Source: Hankyongella sp964404985 (lineage in GTDB: Bacteria > Pseudomonadota > Alphaproteobacteria > Sphingomonadales > Sphingomonadaceae). Taken from it: a DNA stretch of 64,000 bases. A program made the position numbers and the translations under genes. Position 1 is the stretch's first letter. The number at the start of each line of letters is the position of its first letter. Positions 24,471-35,599 of this stretch are shown here, in pieces. The notes under the pieces are model-generated. The model was not told the origin of the DNA. It worked only from the letters and a program-made list of their open reading frames with translations, and made no database searches. The stretch lies in contig CAYOMD010000002.1 of NCBI GenBank assembly GCA_964404985.1, positions 62,001-126,000 of the forward strand, given 5' to 3'.

Positions 24471-26273
24471 TCATGCCTTCCATGCGCGGATTTTGGCCTC
24501 CAGCACCTGCATGGGCAGTGCGCCGGTGTTCAGCACCTCGGCGTGGAAGCCCTTGGCGCTGAAGGCGCTGCCCAGACGCTGGGTTGCCTCGGCACGCAGA
24601 CGGGTGAGGATGAGCTGGCCGATCTTGTAGGCAAGCGCCTGGCCGGGGATGGCGATATACCGCTCCACCTCGGAGCGCGCATCCGTCTCGCTCTGGGCTG
24701 AATTGTCGAGGAAATACTGGATACCCTGCTCGCGGGTCCAACCCTTGGCGTGCAGGCCGGTATCGACCACCAGCCGCATGGCGCGCAGCATCTCGTCGTC
24801 CAGGCGACCGAAATACTGGTAAGGATCGCCGAACATGCCCAGTTCCTTGCCGATCGACTCCGCATAGAGCGCCCAGCCCTCCACATAGGCGGTATTGCCG
24901 CCAAAGCGCATGAACGGCGGCAGGGACGCATTCTCCTGCGCGAGGCTGATCTGGAAGTGGTGGCCGGGGATCGCCTCGTGCAGGTACAGGGTCTCCATGC
25001 CGAAGCTGGTACGCGAGGGCAGATCGTAGGTATTCACATAGAAGACACCAGGGCGAGAACCGTCGGGCGTGCCTTGCTGGTAATAGGCCCCGGCCTGGTT
25101 CTTCTCCAGGAACTCTGGCACCGCGCGGATTTCCAGCGGCGACTTGGGCGTCAGTTCGAACAGCTCCGGGATGCGCTTCAGCACCTTGGCCTCGACCCCG
25201 CGATAGGCCGTCAGCAGCGCCTCTTTCGACTCGAACTTGAACTTGGGGTCGTCCCGCAGATGCGTGAAGAAAGCCTTGAGATCACCCTTGAAGCCCACCT
25301 GACCCTTGATGGCATTCATCTCGGCGGTGATGCGCGCCACTTCCGCCAGGCCAAGATTGTGGATTTCCTCGGCGGTCATCCTGGTCGTGGTGTGGTTCTC
25401 GATCAGATATTGATAGACCTTCTCGCCATCCTTCATGGAGACGAGGCCCGGGCGCTCCGACCGGCTGGCCGGAAGGTAGGTCTCGACCATGAACTTCTCG
25501 AGCCGCTGGTAGGCCGGGATCAGCGTTTTGCTGATGACATCCCGATACGCTGCGGTCAGCCGTATCTTGTCAGCGTCCGAGAAGCTGGCAGGCAGCGCCT
25601 TGATCGGCAGGTAGTACGGGCTCTCCTCCAGCGGCAGCTTGGTGATGGTCTGCAACTGCCCGATGACGTTCTGGGTGACAACCTTGGGCTGGACGTGCCC
25701 GTCCCGGATGCCGAGCACCATGAACTTCTGCGCTTCATCCAGGAACTTCACGAAGCCGTCACAGCGCTTGAGGCCGTTTTCGAAATCGGCGACCGTCTTG
25801 TAGGGGGCGGCTGACTGGCCGGACTGCAGGTCCGGGAAGAAGGTGTGCACGCCGGTGAAGTGGTCGATCGGCAGCTGGCGCTGGATCTGGGTCAGGCCGC
25901 GATCAAACGCCGCCAGACCGAACTCAACCTGATACTTGAACACATCGTAGGCGATCCGGTCGACCGGGCCGAGCTGGTCCCGCGGGATCGCCAGCAGGCG
26001 CTTCAGCTCGCCGCGCGCATTCGCTTCCGACTGCTGGTAGTAGGCATCACTCAGATAGTCGCCGAACTGATCCGCGTAGCGCATGTCGCCGCGAAACAGG
26101 GCCGACAGGGGATTGAGCTTTAGGCTGGCCTCGTCGCTGTCGTTGAACAGCTGGCGCAGTGCCTTTGCGGGCCCGTCTGCTGCACCCTGGGCGAAGGCGG
26201 CAGGGCTTGCAAAGCCAGCGGCGGCAACGGCTAGTGCGGCGTTGGTGATGAAAGTGCGGCGACTGACGGACAT
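24471..26273 (-). CDS. Tat-exported DUF885 family metallopeptidase-like protein
   Basis: 600 residues from ATG 26273, which follows AGGGG with good spacing. The N-terminus SVSRRTFITNAALAVAAAGF is a twin-arginine signal, so the protein should be folded before export to the periplasm. The DUF885 hallmark is the zinc-site-like LHEAIPGHHFQ near residue 450, plus GWALYAESIGKELG and GVFYVNTYDLPSR. Members are predicted peptidases with few characterised examples. No operon partner is evident; the terminator-like hairpins follow it. Confidence 0.85.
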   Translation of the reverse strand: MSVSRRTFITNAALAVAAAGFASPAAFAQGAADGPAKALRQLFNDSDEASLKLNPLSALFRGDMRYADQFGDYLSDAYYQQSEANARGELKRLLAIPRDQLGPVDRIAYDVFKYQVEFGLAAFDRGLTQIQRQLPIDHFTGVHTFFPDLQSGQSAAPYKTVADFENGLKRCDGFVKFLDEAQKFMVLGIRDGHVQPKVVTQNVIGQLQTITKLPLEESPYYLPIKALPASFSDADKIRLTAAYRDVISKTLIPAYQRLEKFMVETYLPASRSERPGLVSMKDGEKVYQYLIENHTTTRMTAEEIHNLGLAEVARITAEMNAIKGQVGFKGDLKAFFTHLRDDPKFKFESKEALLTAYRGVEAKVLKRIPELFELTPKSPLEIRAVPEFLEKNQAGAYYQQGTPDGSRPGVFYVNTYDLPSRTSFGMETLYLHEAIPGHHFQISLAQENASLPPFMRFGGNTAYVEGWALYAESIGKELGMFGDPYQYFGRLDDEMLRAMRLVVDTGLHAKGWTREQGIQYFLDNSAQSETDARSEVERYIAIPGQALAYKIGQLILTRLRAEATQRLGSAFSAKGFHAEVLNTGALPMQVLEAKIRAWKA

Positions 26274-26476
26274 GCTGATTCCCCTGATCATAATGCGCCC
26301 TTGCCGGGCAGCGTTTTACTCGGGCAACACGCTAAGATGCCGCGCACCGCATCGCAATAACCTTGCGCAGCCGCTGCGACCAACGTGCCGTCTTGCGCGC
26401 CCAGCCGATTTGACACGAATATATTGCATCCCGGTCCTGCTTTGGCCAAGGGTAGGCCACACAGTCGCGAGCCGTC

Positions 26477-27730
26477 ATGACGCCAGAAAACCCCTGCCCG
26501 CGCTCGGCCGTGCGCCCGCTGACCACCTACGCCGGGATCGCGGCAACGCTCGCCAGCCTCTGGATCGTGCTGCCTTACGCGCCGCTCGCCTATCAGAAGT
26601 CGGTGTTGCTGGCCCTGTTCGTGGCGGCTCCGATGATCCTGCTGGACCTGTTTGTGTTTCGCGTTGACCGCAACGACAGCTCCGGCCTTGCACCCGGGAT
26701 CGTCAATGCCCTGAACCCGCACCGGCTGCTGCGCAAGGTATTCGGGCTGGGCGTGTGTCTGGGGGTGGTTGCCCTCGCCTACTGGGCGTTTCCGGAATAT
26801 GCTGGCGACTTCTACGATCCGTTCTGGGCCGCGCTGCGCTGGGTGTTGCCGCTATTTCTGCCAGCGACCGTGCTGTACATCGTCTATGTCGATCTGCGCC
26901 AGAAAGAGCCGGAGGACGTTTACGCCCGGCTCGGTGCCATGGTGCTGAGCGGTGCGCCAGCGCCCGAGGGTTTGGCCACGCTGGCGCGCACCTGGGCGGT
27001 CAAGGGCTTCTTCATGCCCCTGATGTTCATCTATCTGACTAAAGATATGGATTTTGTCACCGCAGCACTTGCGGGCGGGACGCCGCAGGGGTTCATGGCC
27101 TGGTATGACCTGCTGTACCGGATGATCTTCACGTTCGACGTTCTGTTCACGATCATCGGCTACACCCTGACCGTGCGCCTGCTGGATGCCCATGTCCGCT
27201 CTGCTGAGCCGACCATGTTCGGCTGGACCGTCTGCCTCATCTGCTACCAGCCGTTCTGGAGCCTCATTTCTGGGCAGTACATTCGCTTCGATGACCCGCT
27301 CTACTGGGGAGCGGCGTTCCAGGGGCTGCCGGTGCTGCAATATGTCTGGGGCGGCGCAATCCTGGCCTGTGTGATCGTCTATGTCTGGGCGACCTTCTGC
27401 TTCGGAGTGCGCTTCTCCAACCTCACCGCGCGCGGCGTCATCACCCATGGCCCCTACCGCCTGACCAAGCACCCGGCCTATCTCGCCAAGAACCTCTCCT
27501 GGTGGCTCATCTCGGTGCCGTTCATCCCCAGCGGCGACTGGGCCGAGGCCCTGAAGCACTGCCTGCTGCTCGGCCTGCTCAACCTGATCTATGTACTGCG
27601 CGCACTCACCGAGGAACGCCACCTGGCGCAGGTCGAGCCGGACTACCCCGCCTATCAGGCCTGGATGCGCGCGCACGGCCTGTTCGCACCGCTCCGGCGG
27701 CTGGTGCGAAAGCCGCAGCTGGCAGGCTAG
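26477..27730 (+). CDS. Isoprenylcysteine methyltransferase-like (ICMT/PEMT family) integral membrane protein
   Basis: 417 residues with about eight to ten hydrophobic segments. The C-terminal ICMT-like signature is visible: GVITHGPYRLTKHPAYLAKN, then an acidic EERHLAQVEPDYPAYQ. In this superfamily the Arg/His and Glu of these motifs bind S-adenosylmethionine next to a membrane substrate. The first ~200 residues are additional membrane helices not present in classical ICMT. The substrate is unknown; a lipid or hydrophobic metabolite is plausible. Convergent with secA with 7 bp between the stops. Confidence 0.75.
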   Translation: MTPENPCPRSAVRPLTTYAGIAATLASLWIVLPYAPLAYQKSVLLALFVAAPMILLDLFVFRVDRNDSSGLAPGIVNALNPHRLLRKVFGLGVCLGVVALAYWAFPEYAGDFYDPFWAALRWVLPLFLPATVLYIVYVDLRQKEPEDVYARLGAMVLSGAPAPEGLATLARTWAVKGFFMPLMFIYLTKDMDFVTAALAGGTPQGFMAWYDLLYRMIFTFDVLFTIIGYTLTVRLLDAHVRSAEPTMFGWTVCLICYQPFWSLISGQYIRFDDPLYWGAAFQGLPVLQYVWGGAILACVIVYVWATFCFGVRFSNLTARGVITHGPYRLTKHPAYLAKNLSWWLISVPFIPSGDWAEALKHCLLLGLLNLIYVLRALTEERHLAQVEPDYPAYQAWMRAHGLFAPLRRLVRKPQLAG

Positions 27731-27737
27731 AGCGCGG

Positions 27738-30491
<2,754 letters not shown>

Positions 30492-30602
30492 GAAAAACCT
30501 CTATACTCAGTTCGTGCGTGGGCACGCGGGCGATCCGCCAGCCCGCCAGGGCATAGCGGCGCACCGGCCCCAAGCGTTTGCGACATAAGAGTGGCGGCGC
30601 GC

Positions 30603-31055
30603 TTAGTCAACCGATGGCCCTTGTGCAGCGCGATAAGCGGCAGCACCCGGCACCGTGGCGGCCACCCGGTTATAGCGCAAAACCGCCGCATGAACGTCGC
30701 CATCGCGTAAAGCGCTCGCCAGCCGCGCGACTTCGGCGGCCTGCGGACACAGGCGCGAGTGGCTCGCAGCCACGACCGCGGCCTCCAGTGCCGCCTCAGA
30801 CCTCGCACGCTCCGGCGGAGTCATGCCGGGGCGTTGTGCCAAAACATCAAGGGCATGGCGCAACGGCAGGGCTGCGGGGTCCGCCTCAGGCAGCAGCGCG
30901 CACAATTGGCTGGCCAGCCTGCGCCGCCGCTTCAGCGCTCCGTCCAGAGCCAGCCAGGCCGGCAAAACGCCGCGCGGCCTGGCGCGCAGGTGCAGCGCCG
31001 TTACAGCACCGGCAACGAGAACGGCAACCAGGGTATAGGCTATCCAGTCAGGCAT
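30603..31055 (-). CDS. Short LemA-like membrane-anchored protein
   Basis: 150 residues. One N-terminal transmembrane segment (IAYTLVAVLVAGAVTALHL) is followed by an all-helical, Ala/Arg-rich domain. LKRRRRLASQLCALLP and LRDGDVHAAVLRYNRVAATVPG resemble the first and last helices of LemA proteins (K.RHDLIPNL and YN.AV..YN), but the match is weak and the protein is shorter than usual. Function unknown. It starts only 27 bp after the tRNA-Pro 3' end on the same strand, so the two could share a transcript. Confidence 0.6.
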   Translation of the reverse strand: MPDWIAYTLVAVLVAGAVTALHLRARPRGVLPAWLALDGALKRRRRLASQLCALLPEADPAALPLRHALDVLAQRPGMTPPERARSEAALEAAVVAASHSRLCPQAAEVARLASALRDGDVHAAVLRYNRVAATVPGAAAYRAAQGPSVD

Positions 31056-31082
31056 GGCACACCGTGCATGGAGGGGCTGGAC

Positions 31083-31159
31083 TGGTCGGAGCGACAGGAT
31101 TCGAACCTGCGACCCCCAGACCCCCAGTCTGATGCGCTACCAGGCTGCGCTACGCTCCG
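31083..31159 (-). tRNA. tRNA-Pro (anticodon GGG), CCA encoded
   Basis: Reading the minus strand: acceptor CGGAGCG pairs with CGCTCCG, followed by A and an encoded CCA. The D arm is GCGC-AGCCTGGTA-GCGC, the anticodon arm TCAGA-CTGGGGG-TCTGG with anticodon GGG, and the T arm has GTTCGAATC. 77 nt including CCA. All stems pair. Confidence 0.97.
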
Positions 31160-31248
31160 ACCGAACCGGCTTCTTAAGTGCGCCGGTCCGGTCATGCAAG
31201 CCTCCGTTACTCACCGGTAGCGGGGCAGCTTGCAAGTCCGCACGTGGT

Positions 31249-31301
31249 GAGCATGACGCCCCCCCGCCGCTCGGCCCTTCGTCATGCTCAGGGCGAGCGG
31301 C
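31249..31301. terminator. Interlocked inverted repeats downstream of prsT
   Basis: GAGCATGACG (31249-31258) pairs with CGTCATGCTC (31280-31289), and GCCGCTC (31266-31272) pairs with GAGCGGC (31295-31301). The two stems interleave. The second hairpin, extended by GGCCC/GGGC, is followed on the minus strand by a run of G, not T. Likely a dispersed repeat that ends the prs operon transcript. Confidence 0.45.
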
Positions 31302-31325
31302 AGTTTCTTCAAACTAATGCGCCAC

Positions 31326-34133
31326 TTACTTGCCAGTCGACTTGATGGCAGAGAGCATGGTGCGTGCCTGCGTCAAGGTGTCGAACGACTTGTACTTTGC
31401 CAGCAGGCTTTCCAGTTCCTTCACGGCATCGCGGGTACGGCCGTTGGCGCGGTAACCCGCCGCCAGGTGGAAGCGCATGTCCGGGCTGTCCGGGCGCTTC
31501 TGGACCGCTTGCTGCAGCAGCAGCAGGCCGCGCTTGGCATCCTTGTTGGTGCGGATCAGGTGCCAGCCGAGCGTGTCGGCGATTTCCGGCGAGTTCGGCG
31601 CCAGCTTGTAGGCCCCTTCCGCCACGATCAGGGCGCGCGAGTCGTTCTTCAGGTCGTAGATATAGGCGATGTTGTTGAGGATCGCTGCGTTCTTCGGCTG
31701 CTTGCGGACAACCGCCTGATATTCCTTCAGCGCCTCGTCATAGCGTTTGTTGGCCAAATGGATATCCGCCACGCCGACGCGGATGATGATGTCGCCCGGA
31801 TTCTTGACCAGCCACTCCCGCAGGACGGCGATGCCTTTGTCCGGCTGGTTGGCACCCAAGTACGCCTGGCTGAGGCGCACCGCGACCTGACGGTCGAACT
31901 TCACCCTTTTGGCGGTCTCGTAGGCCCCGATGGCCTTGGTGAAATCCTTGGCTCCCATATAGATGTTGCCGATTGTCATGTCGGCGACATTCTGGTTGGG
32001 ATATTCCTTGCGCAACTGGTTGGCGTAGCCGAGTGCGACGCTGTAATTGCCCTGATTCGCCTCAAAGTTCACCAGGTCGACCAGCACCGGTGCCAGTGGC
32101 TGACCCTTTATGGTCAAAGCGCGCTGATAGGTGGAGCGGGCGTCCGCAATCTGCTTGTTGGCCGCCTGCGCGCGCGCCAGCAGCACGCGGGCGTTCACAT
32201 TATCCGGCAGCAGGCCGATAATGCGGTTATAGACGCGCACGGCATCCGCATGGTTGTTCGAGGCAGAGTGAGCCGACGCGAGGATTTCGAGCGCGGCTGT
32301 GTTCTGCGGGAAGTCGCGCTCCAGCGAGGTCGCCTCGTTCAGCGCCCCCTTCTTGTCGCCGAGCCTCAGATAGGTCTGCACCAGCGCGAGGCGCGGCTGC
32401 AAGGACTGCGGGTTGGCTCCAACCGCCTTGCGCAACCAGTCCAGTTGCTCGTCGGTTTTCTTCTGCAGGCCGGCAAGGTTGGAGAGCGCCAGCATCGTGC
32501 GCAGGTTGCCGCGGTCGGTATCCAGCACGCGGAGCAGCTCGCGTCGTGCTTCGTCGTAGCGCTTCTGCGCGACCAGCAACTGGGCAAGGTTGCGCCGTGC
32601 CTCGTGATAGTCCGGCTTCATTTCCAGCGATTTGCGGAAATTCGCCTCGGCCGCCTTGAGATTGTTCAGGCCGAGGTAGGAAGCCCCGAGCATGTTATAG
32701 CCGATCGGCAGCTTAGGGTAGGTCGCGATCAGGCGCTTGGCGGATGCTTCCGCCACCTTGAAATTGCTGGCGCGCAAATCGATGAGCGTGGTCATCATCA
32801 GCGCCTGCAGCGACTTGGGGTCGATGCGCAGTACGTCCTGCAGGTCCCGGGTTGCACCCCGGTTGTCGCCGGTTGCGACCCGCGTCATGGCAAGCTGGGT
32901 GCGCAGCGCCTCGGCATTCGGCTCGGAGGCAACCGCCTGCTCAAAATACTTCTGTGCCGTGTTGAAGTCGCTCTTGCGCGCATAGGCCGAGCCCATGAGC
33001 GAGAGCAGACGCGGGTCCGCCTCGCCCTTGTCGAACAAAGGCTTCAGCACTTTAATGGTGCCATCCGCATCGCCCAGGCGCATCAGCGTGGCCCCATACA
33101 TGCGGCGCGCCACCGCCGAGTTCGGGGACGCCGTCACCGCCTCGCCGAGGAACTTCTTTGCCTGCTCCAGGTTGTTGGTCTCATAGGCAACCGCACCCTG
33201 CAGCAGCATGGCCGGCGGATATTTGTCGAGCACACCTTTGGTGCGGGTCATCAGGCCTTGCGCCCCGGCATAGTCACCGGTGCGCGCGCGCATCACCGCT
33301 TCCAGGTAGAGACCAAGCGGGTGGTCCGGTACCACCGAGAAGACCTTCTTCAAGTCGGCACGTGCTTCCTGCTCCCGACGCAGATCGACGTAGGTCGCCG
33401 CCCGTTCAATCAAGGCCTCAAAGTTGTTGGGGTCGATCTGCAGCGCCTGGTTGAAATACCCCAGCGCCTTGGCCAGACCTTCCGTACCGCGCGCAAGGTC
33501 ACCCTTCAGCATAAGGGCACGCACGTTGGTCGGCTGCAGTTTCAGGGCGGCGTCGACAGCCGACAGGGCGGCGGGAATATTCTTGGCACCGGCCTCGAAG
33601 CGGGCCCGCTCCAGCTTGACACGAACGTTGTTCGGGTCATTGGCCTCGGCAGCGCTCAGTTCCTGGTTCGCGGCGTCCCGGTTCTTGAGTCCGGTGTGTG
33701 CCATGGCACGCACCCGCGCCGCATCGGCCTGGAACGAACTCGGGATCGAGCTGGCATCCGCTTCCTTCAGCGAGTCGGAGAACTTGCCCTGAAGTACAAG
33801 CGCCTCGGCATAGAGGTGGCGCGTATCATCGCGTGACGCTCCCAGGCGACGTGCCGCCTCGATCTCGGTTTGTGCCGGGATACCCTGCCGCAACTCGATA
33901 TAGGCGCGGGCAAGAACGATGCGTGCGCGTGGGTCATTCTGGCCTGCGCGCTGGCTCTTGCGCAGTTCGGCGACCGCCTCGCGGGCACGCCCCTGGTTTA
34001 TGAGTTGTTCGGCTCGTGCAATGCCGCCCGCCTGTGCGTGCACAGGCTGTCCCGATACCGCAACACCGGCAATGGCGGTGAGGCTGGCGACGGTGGCGGT
34101 CAAGGCAAGGCGGTTCAATCGATGCAGGCTCAT
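31326..34133 (-). CDS. prsT: PEP-CTERM system TPR-repeat protein PrsT
   Basis: 935 residues. A signal peptide (LALTATVASLTAIAGVAVSG...VHAQA) is followed by about 20 or more tetratricopeptide-like repeats across the rest of the protein (for example ALGYFNQALQIDPNNFEAL, AQKYFEQAVASEPNAEAL, AEANFRKSLEMKPDYHEARR). Size, repeat content and position next to prsK/prsR match PrsT of exosortase/PEP-CTERM loci, an envelope scaffold thought to help exopolysaccharide or PEP-CTERM protein export. The signal peptide has no lipobox Cys that I can see. ATG 34133 follows AAGGA; the reading frame also extends two codons to a TTG. Last gene of epsB-like/prsK/prsR/prsT. Confidence 0.85.
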   Translation of the reverse strand: MSLHRLNRLALTATVASLTAIAGVAVSGQPVHAQAGGIARAEQLINQGRAREAVAELRKSQRAGQNDPRARIVLARAYIELRQGIPAQTEIEAARRLGASRDDTRHLYAEALVLQGKFSDSLKEADASSIPSSFQADAARVRAMAHTGLKNRDAANQELSAAEANDPNNVRVKLERARFEAGAKNIPAALSAVDAALKLQPTNVRALMLKGDLARGTEGLAKALGYFNQALQIDPNNFEALIERAATYVDLRREQEARADLKKVFSVVPDHPLGLYLEAVMRARTGDYAGAQGLMTRTKGVLDKYPPAMLLQGAVAYETNNLEQAKKFLGEAVTASPNSAVARRMYGATLMRLGDADGTIKVLKPLFDKGEADPRLLSLMGSAYARKSDFNTAQKYFEQAVASEPNAEALRTQLAMTRVATGDNRGATRDLQDVLRIDPKSLQALMMTTLIDLRASNFKVAEASAKRLIATYPKLPIGYNMLGASYLGLNNLKAAEANFRKSLEMKPDYHEARRNLAQLLVAQKRYDEARRELLRVLDTDRGNLRTMLALSNLAGLQKKTDEQLDWLRKAVGANPQSLQPRLALVQTYLRLGDKKGALNEATSLERDFPQNTAALEILASAHSASNNHADAVRVYNRIIGLLPDNVNARVLLARAQAANKQIADARSTYQRALTIKGQPLAPVLVDLVNFEANQGNYSVALGYANQLRKEYPNQNVADMTIGNIYMGAKDFTKAIGAYETAKRVKFDRQVAVRLSQAYLGANQPDKGIAVLREWLVKNPGDIIIRVGVADIHLANKRYDEALKEYQAVVRKQPKNAAILNNIAYIYDLKNDSRALIVAEGAYKLAPNSPEIADTLGWHLIRTNKDAKRGLLLLQQAVQKRPDSPDMRFHLAAGYRANGRTRDAVKELESLLAKYKSFDTLTQARTMLSAIKSTGK

Positions 34134-34243
34134 GCGCAATTCCTTAGCAGAAACGGACAGTGTTCTATCCTGGTGGGCCTATCCTGTTGCACTCTTCATG
34201 GTCCCCGCCCGTGCGTCCTCTGGTTACAGGGGCAGAGTTTTCG

Positions 34244-35599
34244 TTACACGTTTATTTTATACTGCTTAAGCAGGTCGTAAAAAGTCGGCCTGCTGATGCC
34301 CAGCAATTTGGCTGCTGTCGAGATGTTGCCATCCGCCCGAGCCAGCGCCCGCCGGATGGCGCGACGATCAGCATCTTCCCGGACCTGCTTCAGCGGCAGC
34401 AGGCGTTCATCGCTGGTCTTGCCCTCAAGGTCCAGATCCACCGCGTTGAGCCGTGGCCCTTCCGACATGATGACCGCCCGCTTCATGCGGTTCTCCAGTT
34501 CGCGCACATTGCCCGGCCAGTGCCAGGCATCCAGCGCCTGGAGGGCATCGAGCGTGAATCCCTTCAGCGCGCGATTCAGTTCACCGTTCAGTTTGTTCAG
34601 GAAATATTGGGCGAGCAAGCGGGCGTCGCCATCGCGCTCGGCAAGCGACGGGATATTCACGACAATCTCCGCCAGGCGGTAGTAAAGATCCTCCCGGAAC
34701 CGGCCGGAGGCGATCATGTCATCGAGGTTCTGGTGGGTTGCGCAGACGATTCGCACGTCGACTTCGATCTGCCGGCGACCACCAATCCGCTCGATGACCC
34801 GTTCCTGCAGGAAGCGCAGCAGCTTCACCTGTAGCGGCAGCGGGATGTCGCCGACTTCGTCAAGGAACAGAGTGCCGCCCTGGGCGAGCTCGATCTTGCC
34901 CTCGGTGGTTTTGACCGCCCCGGTGAAGGCGCCCTTCTCATAGCCGAACAACTCTGCTTCCAGCAGGTTTTCCGGAATCGCAGCACAGTTGATGGCGACA
35001 AACGGCTGCTTGATGCGGGGGCTTGCCTGGTGGACACCGCGCGCCAGCAGTTCCTTGCCGGTTCCGGAATTACCGAGCAGCATGACCGAGACGTCGGCCG
35101 CTGCCACCCGCTCGATCATCTGGCAGACCTTCTGCATATTCGGGGAGGCAGTGATGATACCGCCGAACGTCCGGTTGCCGATTTCCGACGAAAGCCGCCG
35201 ATTTTCATCCTCAATATCGGCCAGATGGAAGGCGCGCTTCACAATCATCCCGAGTTCGTCGAAATCGACCGGCTTTTGATAGAAGTCATAGGCTCCGTGC
35301 GCGATCGCGCGCAGCGCGCTCTCGCGCGCGCCGTGGCCGGAGGCGACAATCACCTTGGTCTCGGGCTTGAGGTGGATGATCTCCTGCAAGGTCGCGAACC
35401 CCTCGCTCACGCCGTCCGGATCAGGGGGCAGCCCGAGGTCCAGCGTTACAACAGACGGCATCTCCGCGCGCATGATCTCCAGGGCGGTGCCACGGTCCCC
35501 CGCCACGAAAACATCATAATTTTCATAGGACCAGCGAAGCTGGCGCTGCAGCCCGCTGTCATCTTCCACCACAAGCAGCTTGGGGCGCTGGTCAGACAT
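34244..35599 (-). CDS. prsR: PEP-CTERM system sigma-54-dependent response regulator PrsR
   Basis: 451 residues, NtrC architecture. The receiver has phosphoacceptor Asp54 (VTLDLGLPPDPDG). The AAA+ sigma-54 activation domain carries GNSGTGKELLARGVH (Walker A), the sigma-54 contact loop ELFGYEKGAFTGA and Walker B GGTLFLDEVGDIPL. A C-terminal Fis-type helix-turn-helix ends the protein (ISTAAKLLGISRPTFYDLLK, 20). The receiver's GLPPDPDG insertion is typical of PrsR. It is expected to activate sigma-54 promoters of PEP-CTERM genes, and one such promoter is present at 50721-50736. Its ATG shares one base with the prsK stop (TGATG). Confidence 0.92.
   Translation of the reverse strand: MSDQRPKLLVVEDDSGLQRQLRWSYENYDVFVAGDRGTALEIMRAEMPSVVTLDLGLPPDPDGVSEGFATLQEIIHLKPETKVIVASGHGARESALRAIAHGAYDFYQKPVDFDELGMIVKRAFHLADIEDENRRLSSEIGNRTFGGIITASPNMQKVCQMIERVAAADVSVMLLGNSGTGKELLARGVHQASPRIKQPFVAINCAAIPENLLEAELFGYEKGAFTGAVKTTEGKIELAQGGTLFLDEVGDIPLPLQVKLLRFLQERVIERIGGRRQIEVDVRIVCATHQNLDDMIASGRFREDLYYRLAEIVVNIPSLAERDGDARLLAQYFLNKLNGELNRALKGFTLDALQALDAWHWPGNVRELENRMKRAVIMSEGPRLNAVDLDLEGKTSDERLLPLKQVREDADRRAIRRALARADGNISTAAKLLGISRPTFYDLLKQYKINV

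Noticed and set aside
31284..33836. 850-codon open frame on the plus strand opposite prsT
   Set aside because: Shadow of the repetitive, GC-rich prsT coding sequence; composition (Arg/Gly/His/Leu-rich) is typical of antisense frames.
34134..34243. Possible sigma-54 promoter between prsR and prsT
   Set aside because: No GG-N10-GC arrangement with TGGYAC/TTGC was found on the relevant strand.
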